Source of the DNA: Planctomycetota bacterium
GTDB lineage: Bacteria; Planctomycetota; Planctomycetia; Planctomycetales; Planctomycetaceae
Length of the DNA: 36,545 nucleotides
Direction: 5' to 3'
Assembly (NCBI GenBank): GCA_018242565.1
Contig: JAFEBR010000286.1
Span: forward strand, 1 to 36,545
The position numbers and the translations under genes were made by a program. The notes under the pieces are model-generated. The model worked only from the letters and a program-made list of their open reading frames with translations. It was not told the origin of the DNA and did no database searches. Shown here piece after piece: positions 24,531-32,788 of this stretch; the first letter of the stretch is position 1, and every line of letters begins with the position of its first letter.

Positions 24531-25886
24531 ATGATGAATGATCGAAGCCGTCCCACACCGGACCTGCGTTCCAGACGGACCTTTCTGCGGGAAGCCAGCC
24601 TGTTGGCCGCTGGGGCGTGGGTGGCCCCGTTTCGGTCATCATCAGCGGCTCAGATTCAGGCGGGGGGTGCGCCCCGTCCCAAGATCGCCGCGGTGATCAC
24701 CGCGTGTTTTTATCGTTCACACGGGCACGTCATTCTCGAGAATTTCCTGGAACCGTACCTGTTCAATGGTCGGTTGCTGAAATCGCCCGTCGACGTGGTA
24801 TCCATCTATCTCGATCAGACCGGAGCCAATGACACCGGATTGCAGATCGCCCGCGATTACCAGATTCCGGTGTACAAGACGATTGACGCAGCGCTGTGTC
24901 GCGGCGGGCAGGATCTGGCGGTCGACGGAGTTCTGATCATCGGCGAACATGGCGAGTATCCCACCAACTCGCTGGGTCAGGTGGAATATCCCCGCAAACG
25001 ACTGTTCGACGAATCGGTCAAGGTCATGGTCCGATCAGAGCGCTTCGTACCGATTTTCAATGACAAGCATCTGTCGTATCGCTGGGACTGGGCCAAAGAG
25101 ATGTATGACACCGCTCGCCAACATGGCATCCCGTTCATGGCCGGCAGTTCCGTGCCCTTGGCGGAACGCCGCCCGCCACTCGAACTGCCCCCCGGAGCCG
25201 AAATCGAGGAAATCGTGTCGGTGCATGGCGGCCCGGTCGAAAGTTACGATTTTCACGGCCTGGAAGTCCTGGAATCACTGGCTGAGGGACGCAAGGGAGG
25301 CGAGACCGGGATTTCAGGGGTTGAACTCCTGACGGGCGACGCCATGTTCAAAGCGGCCGACGCGGGTCGCTGGTCATTTGAACTGGCAGAGGCTGCCCTG
25401 GCCGCCGAACAGGCCGTTCGCAAAGTGCCGTTACGCGAACTCATCCGCTCGCCCGCCCGTGCGATCCTGTTGAACTACAAAGATGGCCTGAAAGGGGCTT
25501 CCGTGAGCATTGGCTACAGCGGCGTCCGCTGGTGTGCCGCGTACAAATTGAAGAACGATCCGCAGATTTACTCGACCTACTTCTACGGTGGTCCCTGGAA
25601 CAACCGCGGTTTGTTTCGCGCGTTGTCGCATGCGATTCAAGAATTGTTTGTCACCCGCAAGACGCCCTATCCAGTTGAGCGCACACTGCTGACGACGGGC
25701 CTGGTCGATGCGGCGATGCATTCTCTGGCCGCGGGTGGAAAGCTGCAGCCAACACCGCACCTGGAGTTTGCCTACCCGACCGTGGATTTTCGGGCCTTCC
25801 GCGAGATGGGAAAGACCTGGCAGACGATTACGCCCGATACGCCCGAGCCGAAGGGCTTAAAACGGGATCCGGAACCGCGGGTCTGA
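24531..25886 (+). CDS. Tat-exported protein of unknown function with Rossmann-like N-terminal part
   Basis: The start at 24531 (ATGATG) has GGGAG about nine bases upstream and gives a twin-arginine signal (SRRTFLREASLLAAGAWVAP). The 451-aa body opens with an alternating strand-helix section (PKIAAVITACFYRSHGHVI, then VDVVSIYLDQTG, YQIPVYKTIDAAL, VDGVLIIGEHGEYP) that in spacing resembles the NAD-binding half of Gfo/Idh/MocA oxidoreductases. The usual glycine-rich nucleotide loop is absent, so cofactor binding is doubtful. The C-terminal half (about 260-430: AILLNYKDGLKGASVSIGYS, STYFYGGPWNNRGLFRALSH) is unfamiliar to me. The following YCII and DinB genes run the same way, close behind. Confidence 0.8.
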   Translation: MMNDRSRPTPDLRSRRTFLREASLLAAGAWVAPFRSSSAAQIQAGGAPRPKIAAVITACFYRSHGHVILENFLEPYLFNGRLLKSPVDVVSIYLDQTGANDTGLQIARDYQIPVYKTIDAALCRGGQDLAVDGVLIIGEHGEYPTNSLGQVEYPRKRLFDESVKVMVRSERFVPIFNDKHLSYRWDWAKEMYDTARQHGIPFMAGSSVPLAERRPPLELPPGAEIEEIVSVHGGPVESYDFHGLEVLESLAEGRKGGETGISGVELLTGDAMFKAADAGRWSFELAEAALAAEQAVRKVPLRELIRSPARAILLNYKDGLKGASVSIGYSGVRWCAAYKLKNDPQIYSTYFYGGPWNNRGLFRALSHAIQELFVTRKTPYPVERTLLTTGLVDAAMHSLAAGGKLQPTPHLEFAYPTVDFRAFREMGKTWQTITPDTPEPKGLKRDPEPRV

Positions 25887-25995
25887 TGAAGCGTCCTGAC
25901 AAATGAAAGAGGCGGCCACATCAACGAGTCGTTACATTGGAGTGAGGTTGGCTTCAGAACTCCGAGATCATTCACTCACTGAAGAGGTTTCAAAG

Positions 25996-26715
25996 ATGAC
26001 CACGCGCCGTGCGGCTCTCTGTTGTGTTTCATTCATGCTGGTTCTGGGGCTTGGCACCCGGGCGTTCGCGCAGGAACCTGCGGACAGCAAACCGGCCACA
26101 AAGGCCCCTCTGTATTGGATCTTTCTGACAACGGGAAAGAGCACCCAGGGGACAGAACGTTCCGAAATTGAAAAAATGCAGGCGGCCCACCTCGCGAACT
26201 TCGGAAAGTTGTATCAGGCCGGCAAATTGTTCGCTGCCGGTCCGATGTCCGATCCCCAGAAAAAGAAGCGCGGAATTGTCGTGGCGACAGCGCCTGATAC
26301 CAAGGCTCTGGCGGAACTGTTCGAACCCGATCCGTTCATCCAGAACGGATTTCTGACCATTGACGCCATCAAGATGGAGCGTGTCGTGGGTGAGTTCCGT
26401 ACCGACATCGATGCCAACAAGCTGATTGAGTACCGACTCGTGCTCCTGGAGAAATCGGCGGTTGAGAGCCCGGAAATCGATGGCACGGCGCGCAAACAGA
26501 ATTTGGAGTATTGTCAGTCGATCCACGATGCCGAACGACTCTGTTTTGCGGGCTGGCTCACTGAAACACCTCACACCCGCCGCGGGATTCTGATTTTTCG
26601 CAAACTGGAAGATGCCCAGCTTGACGCGCTGCTCGACGACCTCCCGGCGGTGAAATCCAAAGCCTGGAAGTCGACGAAGTTTCCGCTGTTCATGAGCGAC
26701 GGTGTCGTCAAATAA
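25996..26715 (+). CDS. Exported tandem YCII-related protein
   Basis: The 239-aa protein has a signal peptide (CVSFMLVLGLGTRAFAQ) and two copies of a YciI-like dimeric ferredoxin-type fold. Copy 1 (about 35-135) shows YWIFLTTGKS, AHLANFGKLYQAGKLFAAGP and PFIQNGFLTIDAIKMER; copy 2 (about 140-235) shows YRLVLLEKS, LEYCQSIHDAERLCFAGWL and RRGILIFRKLEDAQ. YCII domains carry a conserved His-Asp pair of uncertain catalytic use; function outside the cytoplasm is not known. The ATG at 25996 is preceded by GAGG. The DinB-fold gene follows after 12 bp, so they are co-transcribed. Confidence 0.78.
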   Translation: MTTRRAALCCVSFMLVLGLGTRAFAQEPADSKPATKAPLYWIFLTTGKSTQGTERSEIEKMQAAHLANFGKLYQAGKLFAAGPMSDPQKKKRGIVVATAPDTKALAELFEPDPFIQNGFLTIDAIKMERVVGEFRTDIDANKLIEYRLVLLEKSAVESPEIDGTARKQNLEYCQSIHDAERLCFAGWLTETPHTRRGILIFRKLEDAQLDALLDDLPAVKSKAWKSTKFPLFMSDGVVK

Positions 26716-26727
26716 TAGAGGTTTCTC

Positions 26728-27219
26728 ATGAATCCCCAGGTGCGTGTCCTGCTGGAAATCGTCGACGAAGCCTTCGCTGCCAAATCGTGGCATGGAACAA
26801 ATTTGAAGGGTTCGATTCGCGGTCTGACGATCGACGCCGTTACCTGGCGACCTCAGCCGCGGCGTCACAATATCTGGGAAATTGTGCTGCATGCGGCGTA
26901 TTGGAAATACACCGTCCATCGCCGGTTGGTTGGCGAACAGCGCGGTTCCTTCCCCCTGACAGGTTCGAATTGGTTTGCGCGCCCGTTGCTCGGAGTTGAG
27001 CCCGGGAAACAATGGAAGTCCGACGTCTCCCTGCTCGTGGTCACGCACGGTTCGTTGCGCGAGGCCATTTCACAACTGAGCGACCGCGATCTGGAGCGAC
27101 CTGCCAACGGTGGTCAGACCCGTGTCGGCACACTGGTCCGCGGAATCGCCGCGCATGACCTCTACCACGCGGGGCAGATTCAACTGCTGAAACGCATGTA
27201 CGCCGATCGACAGTCGTAA
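26728..27219 (+). CDS. DinB-fold metalloprotein
   Basis: The 163-aa protein has the four-helix DinB/YfiT pattern with the metal-binding histidines in place: His55 in WEIVLHAAYWK and His143/His147 in AAHDLYHAGQIQLL. Members bind a divalent metal and use it for thiol or hydrolytic chemistry, for example bacillithiol or mycothiol S-transferases. The substrate here is not known. No signal peptide. It lies 12 bp after the exported YCII gene, with the ATG shortly after an AGAGG ribosome site. Confidence 0.85.
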   Translation: MNPQVRVLLEIVDEAFAAKSWHGTNLKGSIRGLTIDAVTWRPQPRRHNIWEIVLHAAYWKYTVHRRLVGEQRGSFPLTGSNWFARPLLGVEPGKQWKSDVSLLVVTHGSLREAISQLSDRDLERPANGGQTRVGTLVRGIAAHDLYHAGQIQLLKRMYADRQS

Positions 27220-27297
27220 GGCACGTCGACTTCGATCAAAGCACATGCATCGTACAAGTCCCCCTCTCAGAATGCCTGCCCCAAAACCTGCATTGGA

Positions 27298-27690
27298 TTA
27301 CTTGAGCGCATGCAAGGGAACCGGGTAGGCCGCAATTTCCGGATCCACCGTCGCGAACACAAACTGGTGTTGCAGGGTTTGTGCGATCAACAGCCGATCA
27401 AACGGGTCTCGGTGCCAAGTGGGCAGACTGGCGAGATACTGCATGGCGTTTTCGTCCACCGGCAGACTGGTAATCTCGTGCGATTCCCTCTGTTGAGGCA
27501 GAAAAATCGCGGGTGGGGCAGGCAATGCGAGTTTGCCGAGTTTGTGTTTAATGACGGCTTCCCAGACCGAAACGACACTCAGATAGACATGATTTGAACG
27601 GTCTCGGATCGAATTGAAGATCGCGACGGGCAACTTAGGGTCGTCGCTGATGTACCACAAAAACACGTGCGTATCGAGAAGCAGGTTCAT
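27298..27690 (-). CDS. PIN-domain toxin, VapC-like
   Basis: The 130-aa protein has all PIN nuclease acidic residues: Asp6 in LLLDTHVFLWY, Glu44 in SVWEAVIK, Asp95 and Asp98 in HRDPFDRLLIAQ, and Asp116 in ATVDPEI. Such toxins cut specific RNAs when freed from antitoxin. Its ATG overlaps the stop of the preceding antitoxin gene by 4 bp, which is the usual arrangement of a type II module with translational coupling. Intact and probably functional. Confidence 0.93.
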   Translation of the reverse strand: MNLLLDTHVFLWYISDDPKLPVAIFNSIRDRSNHVYLSVVSVWEAVIKHKLGKLALPAPPAIFLPQQRESHEITSLPVDENAMQYLASLPTWHRDPFDRLLIAQTLQHQFVFATVDPEIAAYPVPLHALK

Positions 27691-27926
27691 GGCCCCTCGA
27701 ATTCCTGCAGGGTCTCTGTCGGCAGAGAAGCATCGAAATCATCAGGAACGACGAACTGGCCTGCCGCTAGCCCGTGTGGTCGAGGGCCACCGTGCGAAAC
27801 CGATATCGGCCGTAATTCAGCAACGGGACGGCCGGCAAGCGATACCACGAGATGTTCGCCCGCTTCGACCCGGGCGAGTAGTCCCACCGTATCATGTTGC
27901 AAATCCTGAATGCTGACCGTGTTCAT
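27687..27926 (-). CDS. Phd/YefM-type antitoxin
   Basis: The 79-aa product starts MNTVSIQDLQHDTVGLLARV and continues with AGEHLVVSLAGRPVAELRPI, the fold of Phd/YefM antitoxins (DNA-binding N-terminus, neutralising C-terminal tail). It is the first gene of the pair with the PIN toxin. The antitoxin-toxin complex typically represses its own promoter; the upstream 96 bp to the next gene is a likely operator region, but I see no clear palindrome. Confidence 0.88.
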   Translation of the reverse strand: MNTVSIQDLQHDTVGLLARVEAGEHLVVSLAGRPVAELRPISVSHGGPRPHGLAAGQFVVPDDFDASLPTETLQEFEGP

Positions 27927-28022
27927 AATCCGAATTTTATCACTGACGGTCAGGGTGTGCCATACGTTTTTGAAGACGCCGATCAGGTTCTTCCATGATG
28001 TCGTGCGTTTGATCCAGTTCTG

Positions 28023-28808
28023 TCACTCCCGAGGCGGCACTCCCAAGGACTTGCCTCCATCGATCGCAATTGAAGTACCGGTCACCATCTGGGCCTCATC
28101 GCTGACGAGATACACCACGGCACCGGCCACTTCCTCGGGGGTGATCATCCGATAATGAGCCCGTGCCAGGGGACTGGCAGCGATCAGGCTGTCGATCGCT
28201 GCCTGTCGATTGGGCGCTTTGTCGAGATCATTGTCCATCATGCGGGTTCGTTCCACGGGCCCCGGACAGACCGCGTTCACTCGAATCCGGTCGCGGGCGT
28301 GGCACAACGCCAGGCTTTTCGTGAACGCGACGAGCGCCCCTTTGCTCGTGGAATAAACCGGATCATGCGCCCGCGGCAGCAGTCCCGCATTGCTGGCAAT
28401 ATTCACGATGGAGCCTCCGCCTGACTGCCTCATCCGCGGAATGGCGTGCTTGCACGCCAGAAACACCCCTTTGAGATTGGTGTCGAGACAGGCATCCCAT
28501 TCGGCCTCGGTCACTTCGGTGATCTGTTTGACGAGACCAACGCCGGCGCTGTTGACCAGGATGTCTAGTCGCCCTCCTTCGGTCGCAGCCCGGGTGATCA
28601 AGGCCGCCACCTGGTCCTCACAACGGACATCGCACGTCTGGTGGATATGTCCGGCCGCCTGGCAGGCTGCCTCGGCGTCAGGTGTAAAATCGTAATCCCC
28701 CACGTAGACGCGTACACCCAGTGCCGCCAGGCGATCCGCCGTGGCCCGGCCGATACCCGTGGCGCCACCCATAACGACCGCCACACGATTCGATTTCAGT
28801 TGCAGCAT
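28023..28808 (-). CDS. SDR family oxidoreductase
   Basis: The 261-aa protein shows GGATGIG (14-20), an Asp after the second strand (VGDYD, favouring NAD over NADP), NSAG (86-89), and catalytic Ser139, Tyr152 and Lys156 (YSTSK). The tail ends in GTSIAIDGGKSLG, the usual C-terminal strand. Closest by eye to glucose/3-ketoacyl-type classical SDRs; substrate not assignable. It is only distantly like the KduD-like enzyme elsewhere in the window. Neighbouring genes give no pathway hint. Confidence 0.9.
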   Translation of the reverse strand: MLQLKSNRVAVVMGGATGIGRATADRLAALGVRVYVGDYDFTPDAEAACQAAGHIHQTCDVRCEDQVAALITRAATEGGRLDILVNSAGVGLVKQITEVTEAEWDACLDTNLKGVFLACKHAIPRMRQSGGGSIVNIASNAGLLPRAHDPVYSTSKGALVAFTKSLALCHARDRIRVNAVCPGPVERTRMMDNDLDKAPNRQAAIDSLIAASPLARAHYRMITPEEVAGAVVYLVSDEAQMVTGTSIAIDGGKSLGVPPRE

Positions 28809-28886
28809 GTCAGCCTGACTCGGGGATTTCGCAAAGAAAATCAGTCACAAAGTTACGACCGGTGACTGCGCTACTTTGTCCATTGT

Positions 28887-28911
28887 ACTCATCTCGCTCC
28901 GCGAGATGAGT
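28887..28911. terminator. Perfect 10-bp hairpin, no T-run
   Basis: ACTCATCTCG and CGAGATGAGT flank the loop CTCCG. It lies in the 250-bp gap between the start of the SDR gene and the end of the helicase gene, both on the minus strand. It is in a fitting place to end the helicase transcript, but no T-run follows on either strand, so a regulatory or RNA-stabilising role is equally possible. Confidence 0.4.
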
Positions 28912-29059
28912 CTCACGACGAATTCGACAACAACCGCCACCGAACCACCAAGTCCGTTATCCTTTTGCCCCAATGCAAAAAAACCGACCAGCACGCGCAT
29001 CCTGAAATCCGCACGACTCAGAATTACAAACGATCGCGCTGCCAAATTCCATGAGGCGA

Positions 29060-31591
29060 CTACTCCGACTCCAGAATCCCCTCGCCGAATTCTTCCAGGC
29101 TTTCGACTGAATCGGCACCGGCCTCGCCATCGGCGGGTGAGACACTCACCGGGGTTTCAACCAGAATCGACGGAGTGGCCGACGGCACCGGCGCCAGCAG
29201 GTCGGGTTCACCCGCGTGAGCCAGCATCGTCTCGGTTGTGCCGGGATCGACACTCAAACAGCACATCGTGAACCGGTCGGCCAGGCTTTTAAGCTCCGAG
29301 CGCCAGGTTGCCTGTTCGATTCCCGGCGGAGTGACCTGTGAGAACTCGCCCAGCAGCAGGACTAGTCGCAACAGGTGCCGAAAGATCAACCCTTCCTGTT
29401 TGGCCAGATCGCGGGACGAAATGTAGTTGTGGAAGTTGCCTTCAAAATTCAGCACTTCGCCCGCCGCCCAGACCGGTTGCACGAACACCCCATGCACACC
29501 CGGGTAAGTCGCATCGAACAGCATCCGCAGTTTCTCGCCCAGCGCCGGGGCGTATTTGCGTTCTTCGGGAAGCAGATCGGGGTCCCACTGTGGGTACAGG
29601 TCGCCCGCGGCGATCAGGCCACGTGTCACCAGTTCCTGATCGAGAAAAGTCGTGGCCAACGGGCCCGGCGGCATTTTTTCCGGATTCGGGACGCGCACGG
29701 CACGCAACAGGGCTTTGGGCAATTCCAGAACACTTTCCAGCGCCTGCAGCCTTTCGGTCGCATCGGCCAAGGCGAACTGTTCCAGCAGGAACAGCGCGAA
29801 CACCGGGTTGACCGATCGAAACTGAAAGAAGTCGAGCATACGTTCTGTCGGATAAGCGCGTTCGGGCGTGTATTCCGGTTCCGGTCGATCGGAAAAATTG
29901 GCCACGGGGACCGGCCCGGCTCCCGTCGCCTGATTCTGCGCCTGCAGCGCTTCGATCATCAGTTTCGCAAACGCCGAGGGTTTCTGGACCGGCGTGGCTG
30001 CCGGGGCCGCTGTCTGCGTCGCCGCACTCGCTGCAGTCAAATCCACCAGCGGTGGGGGTTCGGGTTCGAGTCGTACAACACCCGCGGCATGCAGAGTGCG
30101 CAGCATCTGATGCAAGTGCTTCTGGGCCTGCTCCACGCGCTTGGCATCCATCAGGCGCTTACGCACCAGAGTCCGTACGCGGTCGACATCGGGCGACAAC
30201 TGCAACATGTAGGCCAGCATCCGCCAGGGGAAATGCCCCTGGCTGATCAGGTCGCGGGGCGGCGCGGCCCGCAGTTTCATAAATTGAGCTTCGTCCCAGT
30301 ATTGCCGATTCGGGCTGCGCGTCGGCATCTTCTTTTTCATCGCCTTTTTCGCCCGGATCAGATTCGGATCGCGCGTGTCCTCGGGGATCTGGTCGTATTT
30401 CTCTTTCCATTTCAGAATCCGCACATCGTCTTCGTGCGGCAGTGCGAAGACGTACCCCTGGTTATCAAACTGCGGACGACCGGCCCGGCCAAAAATCTGG
30501 TGAGCCGTACTGGGGTCGATCAGACGCTGTTTCCCCGGCATCCCTTTCAGCAGCGACGGCATGACGACCGACCGCGCCGGCAGATTGATACCCGCCGAGA
30601 GTGTTTCGGTGCAGACACAAACCGAAAGCAGTTTGCGTTGAAACAATTCTTCGACCACCCGGCGGTATCGGGGCAACAGGCCCGCGTGATGCACCCCGAC
30701 TCCGCGCATCAGAATCTGTTTCAGTTTCGGCCCGGCTCCCTTCGACCAATCGTAATGCGAGAGTTTTTCGACCAGTTGCTTCTGCTGCCCTTCCTGCAGC
30801 ATGTCTTTGCCCTTCAACTCCTCGGCGACTGACCAGCATTCCTCGCGATTGAAACAGAAGACCAGCGCGGGGGTCCGCCGGGTTTCTGCGTCTCCCTGGG
30901 CCATCTCCTGCAGGTGCTCGGTCAGTAACTTGTCGGGCACCCATTGAAACGACAATGGAACTTTACGTTCCTGGCTCTGCACCAGTTCGAGATTCCGCTG
31001 CTGGCCGATGCGCAGCCATGATAGAAAATCGACCGCGTTGCCGACGGTTGCCGAGAGCAGCAGTAACCGCACGTGGCGGGGCAGCAGCGACAGCGTAAAC
31101 TCCCAGACGATGCCCCGTTCCTGGTCCGAGAAGCTGTGGAATTCATCCATCACCACGGCTGAGACATTCTGAAAGTCGAAGCCTTCGGGTTGCAACAACC
31201 GGTTGAGCAGAATCTCAGCGACCACCACCAGCACTTTGGCATCCGGATTCACCCGGCGATTGCCTGTGACCAGCCCGACATCTTCACGCCGAAAGCCCCA
31301 CCGTTCGGCGGCGTCTTGAATCTCATGAAACTTCTGGTCGGTCAAGGCGATCAGTGGGGTGGTGTAATAGATCGTTGAGCCGGTGTGCAGGGCTTCAAAC
31401 GCGGCGGCCTCGGCGATCAGCGTCTTACCCATGCCGGTCGGGGCGCAGACCAGCACTCCATCCGAGGATTCGAACCAGGCGAACAGGGCCTGTTCCTGGA
31501 CGGGATAGGGGGCGAACGGCAGCTGTTCCAGGTACTTCAAGGCCAGCTCGTCGCGGGTGAATGGTCGCTGAGCCTGGGGTGTTGAAGTCAT
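29060..31591 (-). CDS. Ski2-like DExH-box RNA helicase
   Basis: The 843-aa protein carries superfamily 2 motifs: APTGMGKT (50-57, motif I), VMDEFHSF with Asp149-Glu150-Phe-His152 (motif II), LLLLSATVG (motif III), HHAGLLPRYR and TETLSAGINLPARSVV (motifs IV-V) and QIFGRAGRPQFDNQGYV (motif VI). The order and the long insert match the Ski2/Mtr4/Brr2 helicase group, also seen in some bacteria. The C-terminal third (about 480-843) holds predicted helical repeats and an acidic, Pro/Ala-rich stretch, not matched to a known domain. Such enzymes unwind RNA or RNA-protein complexes. Divergent from dapB with 246 bp between the starts. Confidence 0.9.
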   Translation of the reverse strand: MTSTPQAQRPFTRDELALKYLEQLPFAPYPVQEQALFAWFESSDGVLVCAPTGMGKTLIAEAAAFEALHTGSTIYYTTPLIALTDQKFHEIQDAAERWGFRREDVGLVTGNRRVNPDAKVLVVVAEILLNRLLQPEGFDFQNVSAVVMDEFHSFSDQERGIVWEFTLSLLPRHVRLLLLSATVGNAVDFLSWLRIGQQRNLELVQSQERKVPLSFQWVPDKLLTEHLQEMAQGDAETRRTPALVFCFNREECWSVAEELKGKDMLQEGQQKQLVEKLSHYDWSKGAGPKLKQILMRGVGVHHAGLLPRYRRVVEELFQRKLLSVCVCTETLSAGINLPARSVVMPSLLKGMPGKQRLIDPSTAHQIFGRAGRPQFDNQGYVFALPHEDDVRILKWKEKYDQIPEDTRDPNLIRAKKAMKKKMPTRSPNRQYWDEAQFMKLRAAPPRDLISQGHFPWRMLAYMLQLSPDVDRVRTLVRKRLMDAKRVEQAQKHLHQMLRTLHAAGVVRLEPEPPPLVDLTAASAATQTAAPAATPVQKPSAFAKLMIEALQAQNQATGAGPVPVANFSDRPEPEYTPERAYPTERMLDFFQFRSVNPVFALFLLEQFALADATERLQALESVLELPKALLRAVRVPNPEKMPPGPLATTFLDQELVTRGLIAAGDLYPQWDPDLLPEERKYAPALGEKLRMLFDATYPGVHGVFVQPVWAAGEVLNFEGNFHNYISSRDLAKQEGLIFRHLLRLVLLLGEFSQVTPPGIEQATWRSELKSLADRFTMCCLSVDPGTTETMLAHAGEPDLLAPVPSATPSILVETPVSVSPADGEAGADSVESLEEFGEGILESE

Positions 31592-31837
31592 GGGTTGCCG
31601 ATGCCAGCAGGGTGAGAATTCAGGATGCGACCGGACGCCAAATGCACCGATCCGGCACGCGCCAGTTCGCTGGCTGGCGTACCTGCCGGTGCAAATCCTA
31701 CTGATCCGTCTCGATCTTGAAAATGGGGCCGTTCTTCCCGCCGATTGTGTGTACCTGCGGCACTGTCCCCTGTTTCCCCGGCACTGCTATACTGGGAGCC
31801 TGCATTCCTACTGAAACGCAATGTTCTGGAAAGTACG

Positions 31838-32638
31838 ATGAGCGAGAAATTTACGTTGGGTGTGAATGGTGCGGCCGGGCGAATGGGGCAGCGGATTGTC
31901 GCGTTGGCGCATGCCGATCCGAAGTTGGATGTCACGGCCGCCCTCGAAGCGCCGGGCCATCCGCAACTGGGCAAAGACGCCGGAGAACTGGCTGGGTTGG
32001 GAAAAATCGGCGTACCTGTCGCCGCGGCACTCAGTGACCGGGTGGATGTCATCATCGACTTTTCTTCGCCACGCGGAGCGGTGGCCGCCGCCAAGCTGTG
32101 TGCCGAACGGCAGATCCCGCTGGTTGTCGCCACCACTGGTCTGGAAGGCGCCGATCGTGAGACGGTCCTCTCGGCGGCCCAGATGACCCCCGTGCTGATT
32201 TCCCCCAGCATGAGCCTGGCCGTCAATCTGACGATGAAATTGGTCCGCGAAGCGGCCCGCCTCTTGCGCCAGATCCCAGATGGCGTCGATGTCGAAATCA
32301 TCGAACGGCATCATCGTTACAAAGAAGATGCACCCAGCGGCACCGCGTTGAAGTTCGGACAGATTGTCGCCGAGGAAATGGGGCAGACCGACCATGTCCA
32401 TGGTCGGCACGGACGCCCCGGAGCCCGGCCACGCTGCGAAATCGGCTACCACGCGCTGCGCGTCGGCGACAATGTGGGTGAGCATTCCATCGTGTTTGGT
32501 ATGCTTGGCGAGACAATTGACCTGACGGTCAAAGGCAGCACCCGCGACTGTTACGCCTACGGAGCCCTGGCCGCCGCCAAGTTCCTGGTCACGAAGAAGC
32601 CAGGATTGTATTCAATGGCCGATGTCCTGGGCTTCTAA
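31838..32638 (+). CDS. dapB: 4-hydroxy-tetrahydrodipicolinate reductase
   Basis: This 266-aa enzyme reduces hydroxy-tetrahydrodipicolinate with NAD(P)H in the diaminopimelate/lysine pathway. Visible: the N-terminal Rossmann loop GVNGAAGRMG (8-17), DFSSP (74-78), the catalytic segment ERHHRYKEDAPSGTAL (157-171) with His158-His159 and Lys162, and the closing GSTRDCYAYGALAAAKFL. The length and motif order are those of typical DapB. I chose the ATG at 31838, preceded by GGAAAG; a frame beginning at 31745 would add 31 residues without support. Lysine and murein synthesis is expected in this group. Confidence 0.96.
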   Translation: MSEKFTLGVNGAAGRMGQRIVALAHADPKLDVTAALEAPGHPQLGKDAGELAGLGKIGVPVAAALSDRVDVIIDFSSPRGAVAAAKLCAERQIPLVVATTGLEGADRETVLSAAQMTPVLISPSMSLAVNLTMKLVREAARLLRQIPDGVDVEIIERHHRYKEDAPSGTALKFGQIVAEEMGQTDHVHGRHGRPGARPRCEIGYHALRVGDNVGEHSIVFGMLGETIDLTVKGSTRDCYAYGALAAAKFLVTKKPGLYSMADVLGF

Positions 32639-32687
32639 CCGGAACCACGGACATCACCAGCTTGCCTATGGCTGAAATGAACTGCAT

Positions 32688-32715
32688 CGGCAGGCCCGCC
32701 CCCGGCGGCCTGCCG
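32688..32715 (+). terminator. Hairpin between convergent dapB and the double hydrolase gene
   Basis: CGGCAGGCC and GGCCTGCCG (9 bp, exact) flank a 10-nt loop that can fold further (CGCC/GGCG). It lies 50 bp after the dapB stop and 74 bp before the stop of the opposing hydrolase gene. GC-rich stem with only ATCTGTTCG after it; probable transcription end for one or both genes. Confidence 0.6.
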
Positions 32716-32788
32716 ATCTGTTCGACCCCAGGAACGTCCTGAACTCGTACAGTGATTCTGCTGCGGCCAGACCAGACAGAATGCACTG

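Noticed and set aside
26029..27048. A 339-codon minus-strand frame across the YCII and DinB genes
   Set aside because: Antisense to two genes with clear domains and ribosome sites; no support of its own.
29375..30832. A 485-codon plus-strand frame inside the helicase gene
   Set aside because: It is antisense to the helicase, whose motifs I to VI are all present on the minus strand; the plus frame has no motif.
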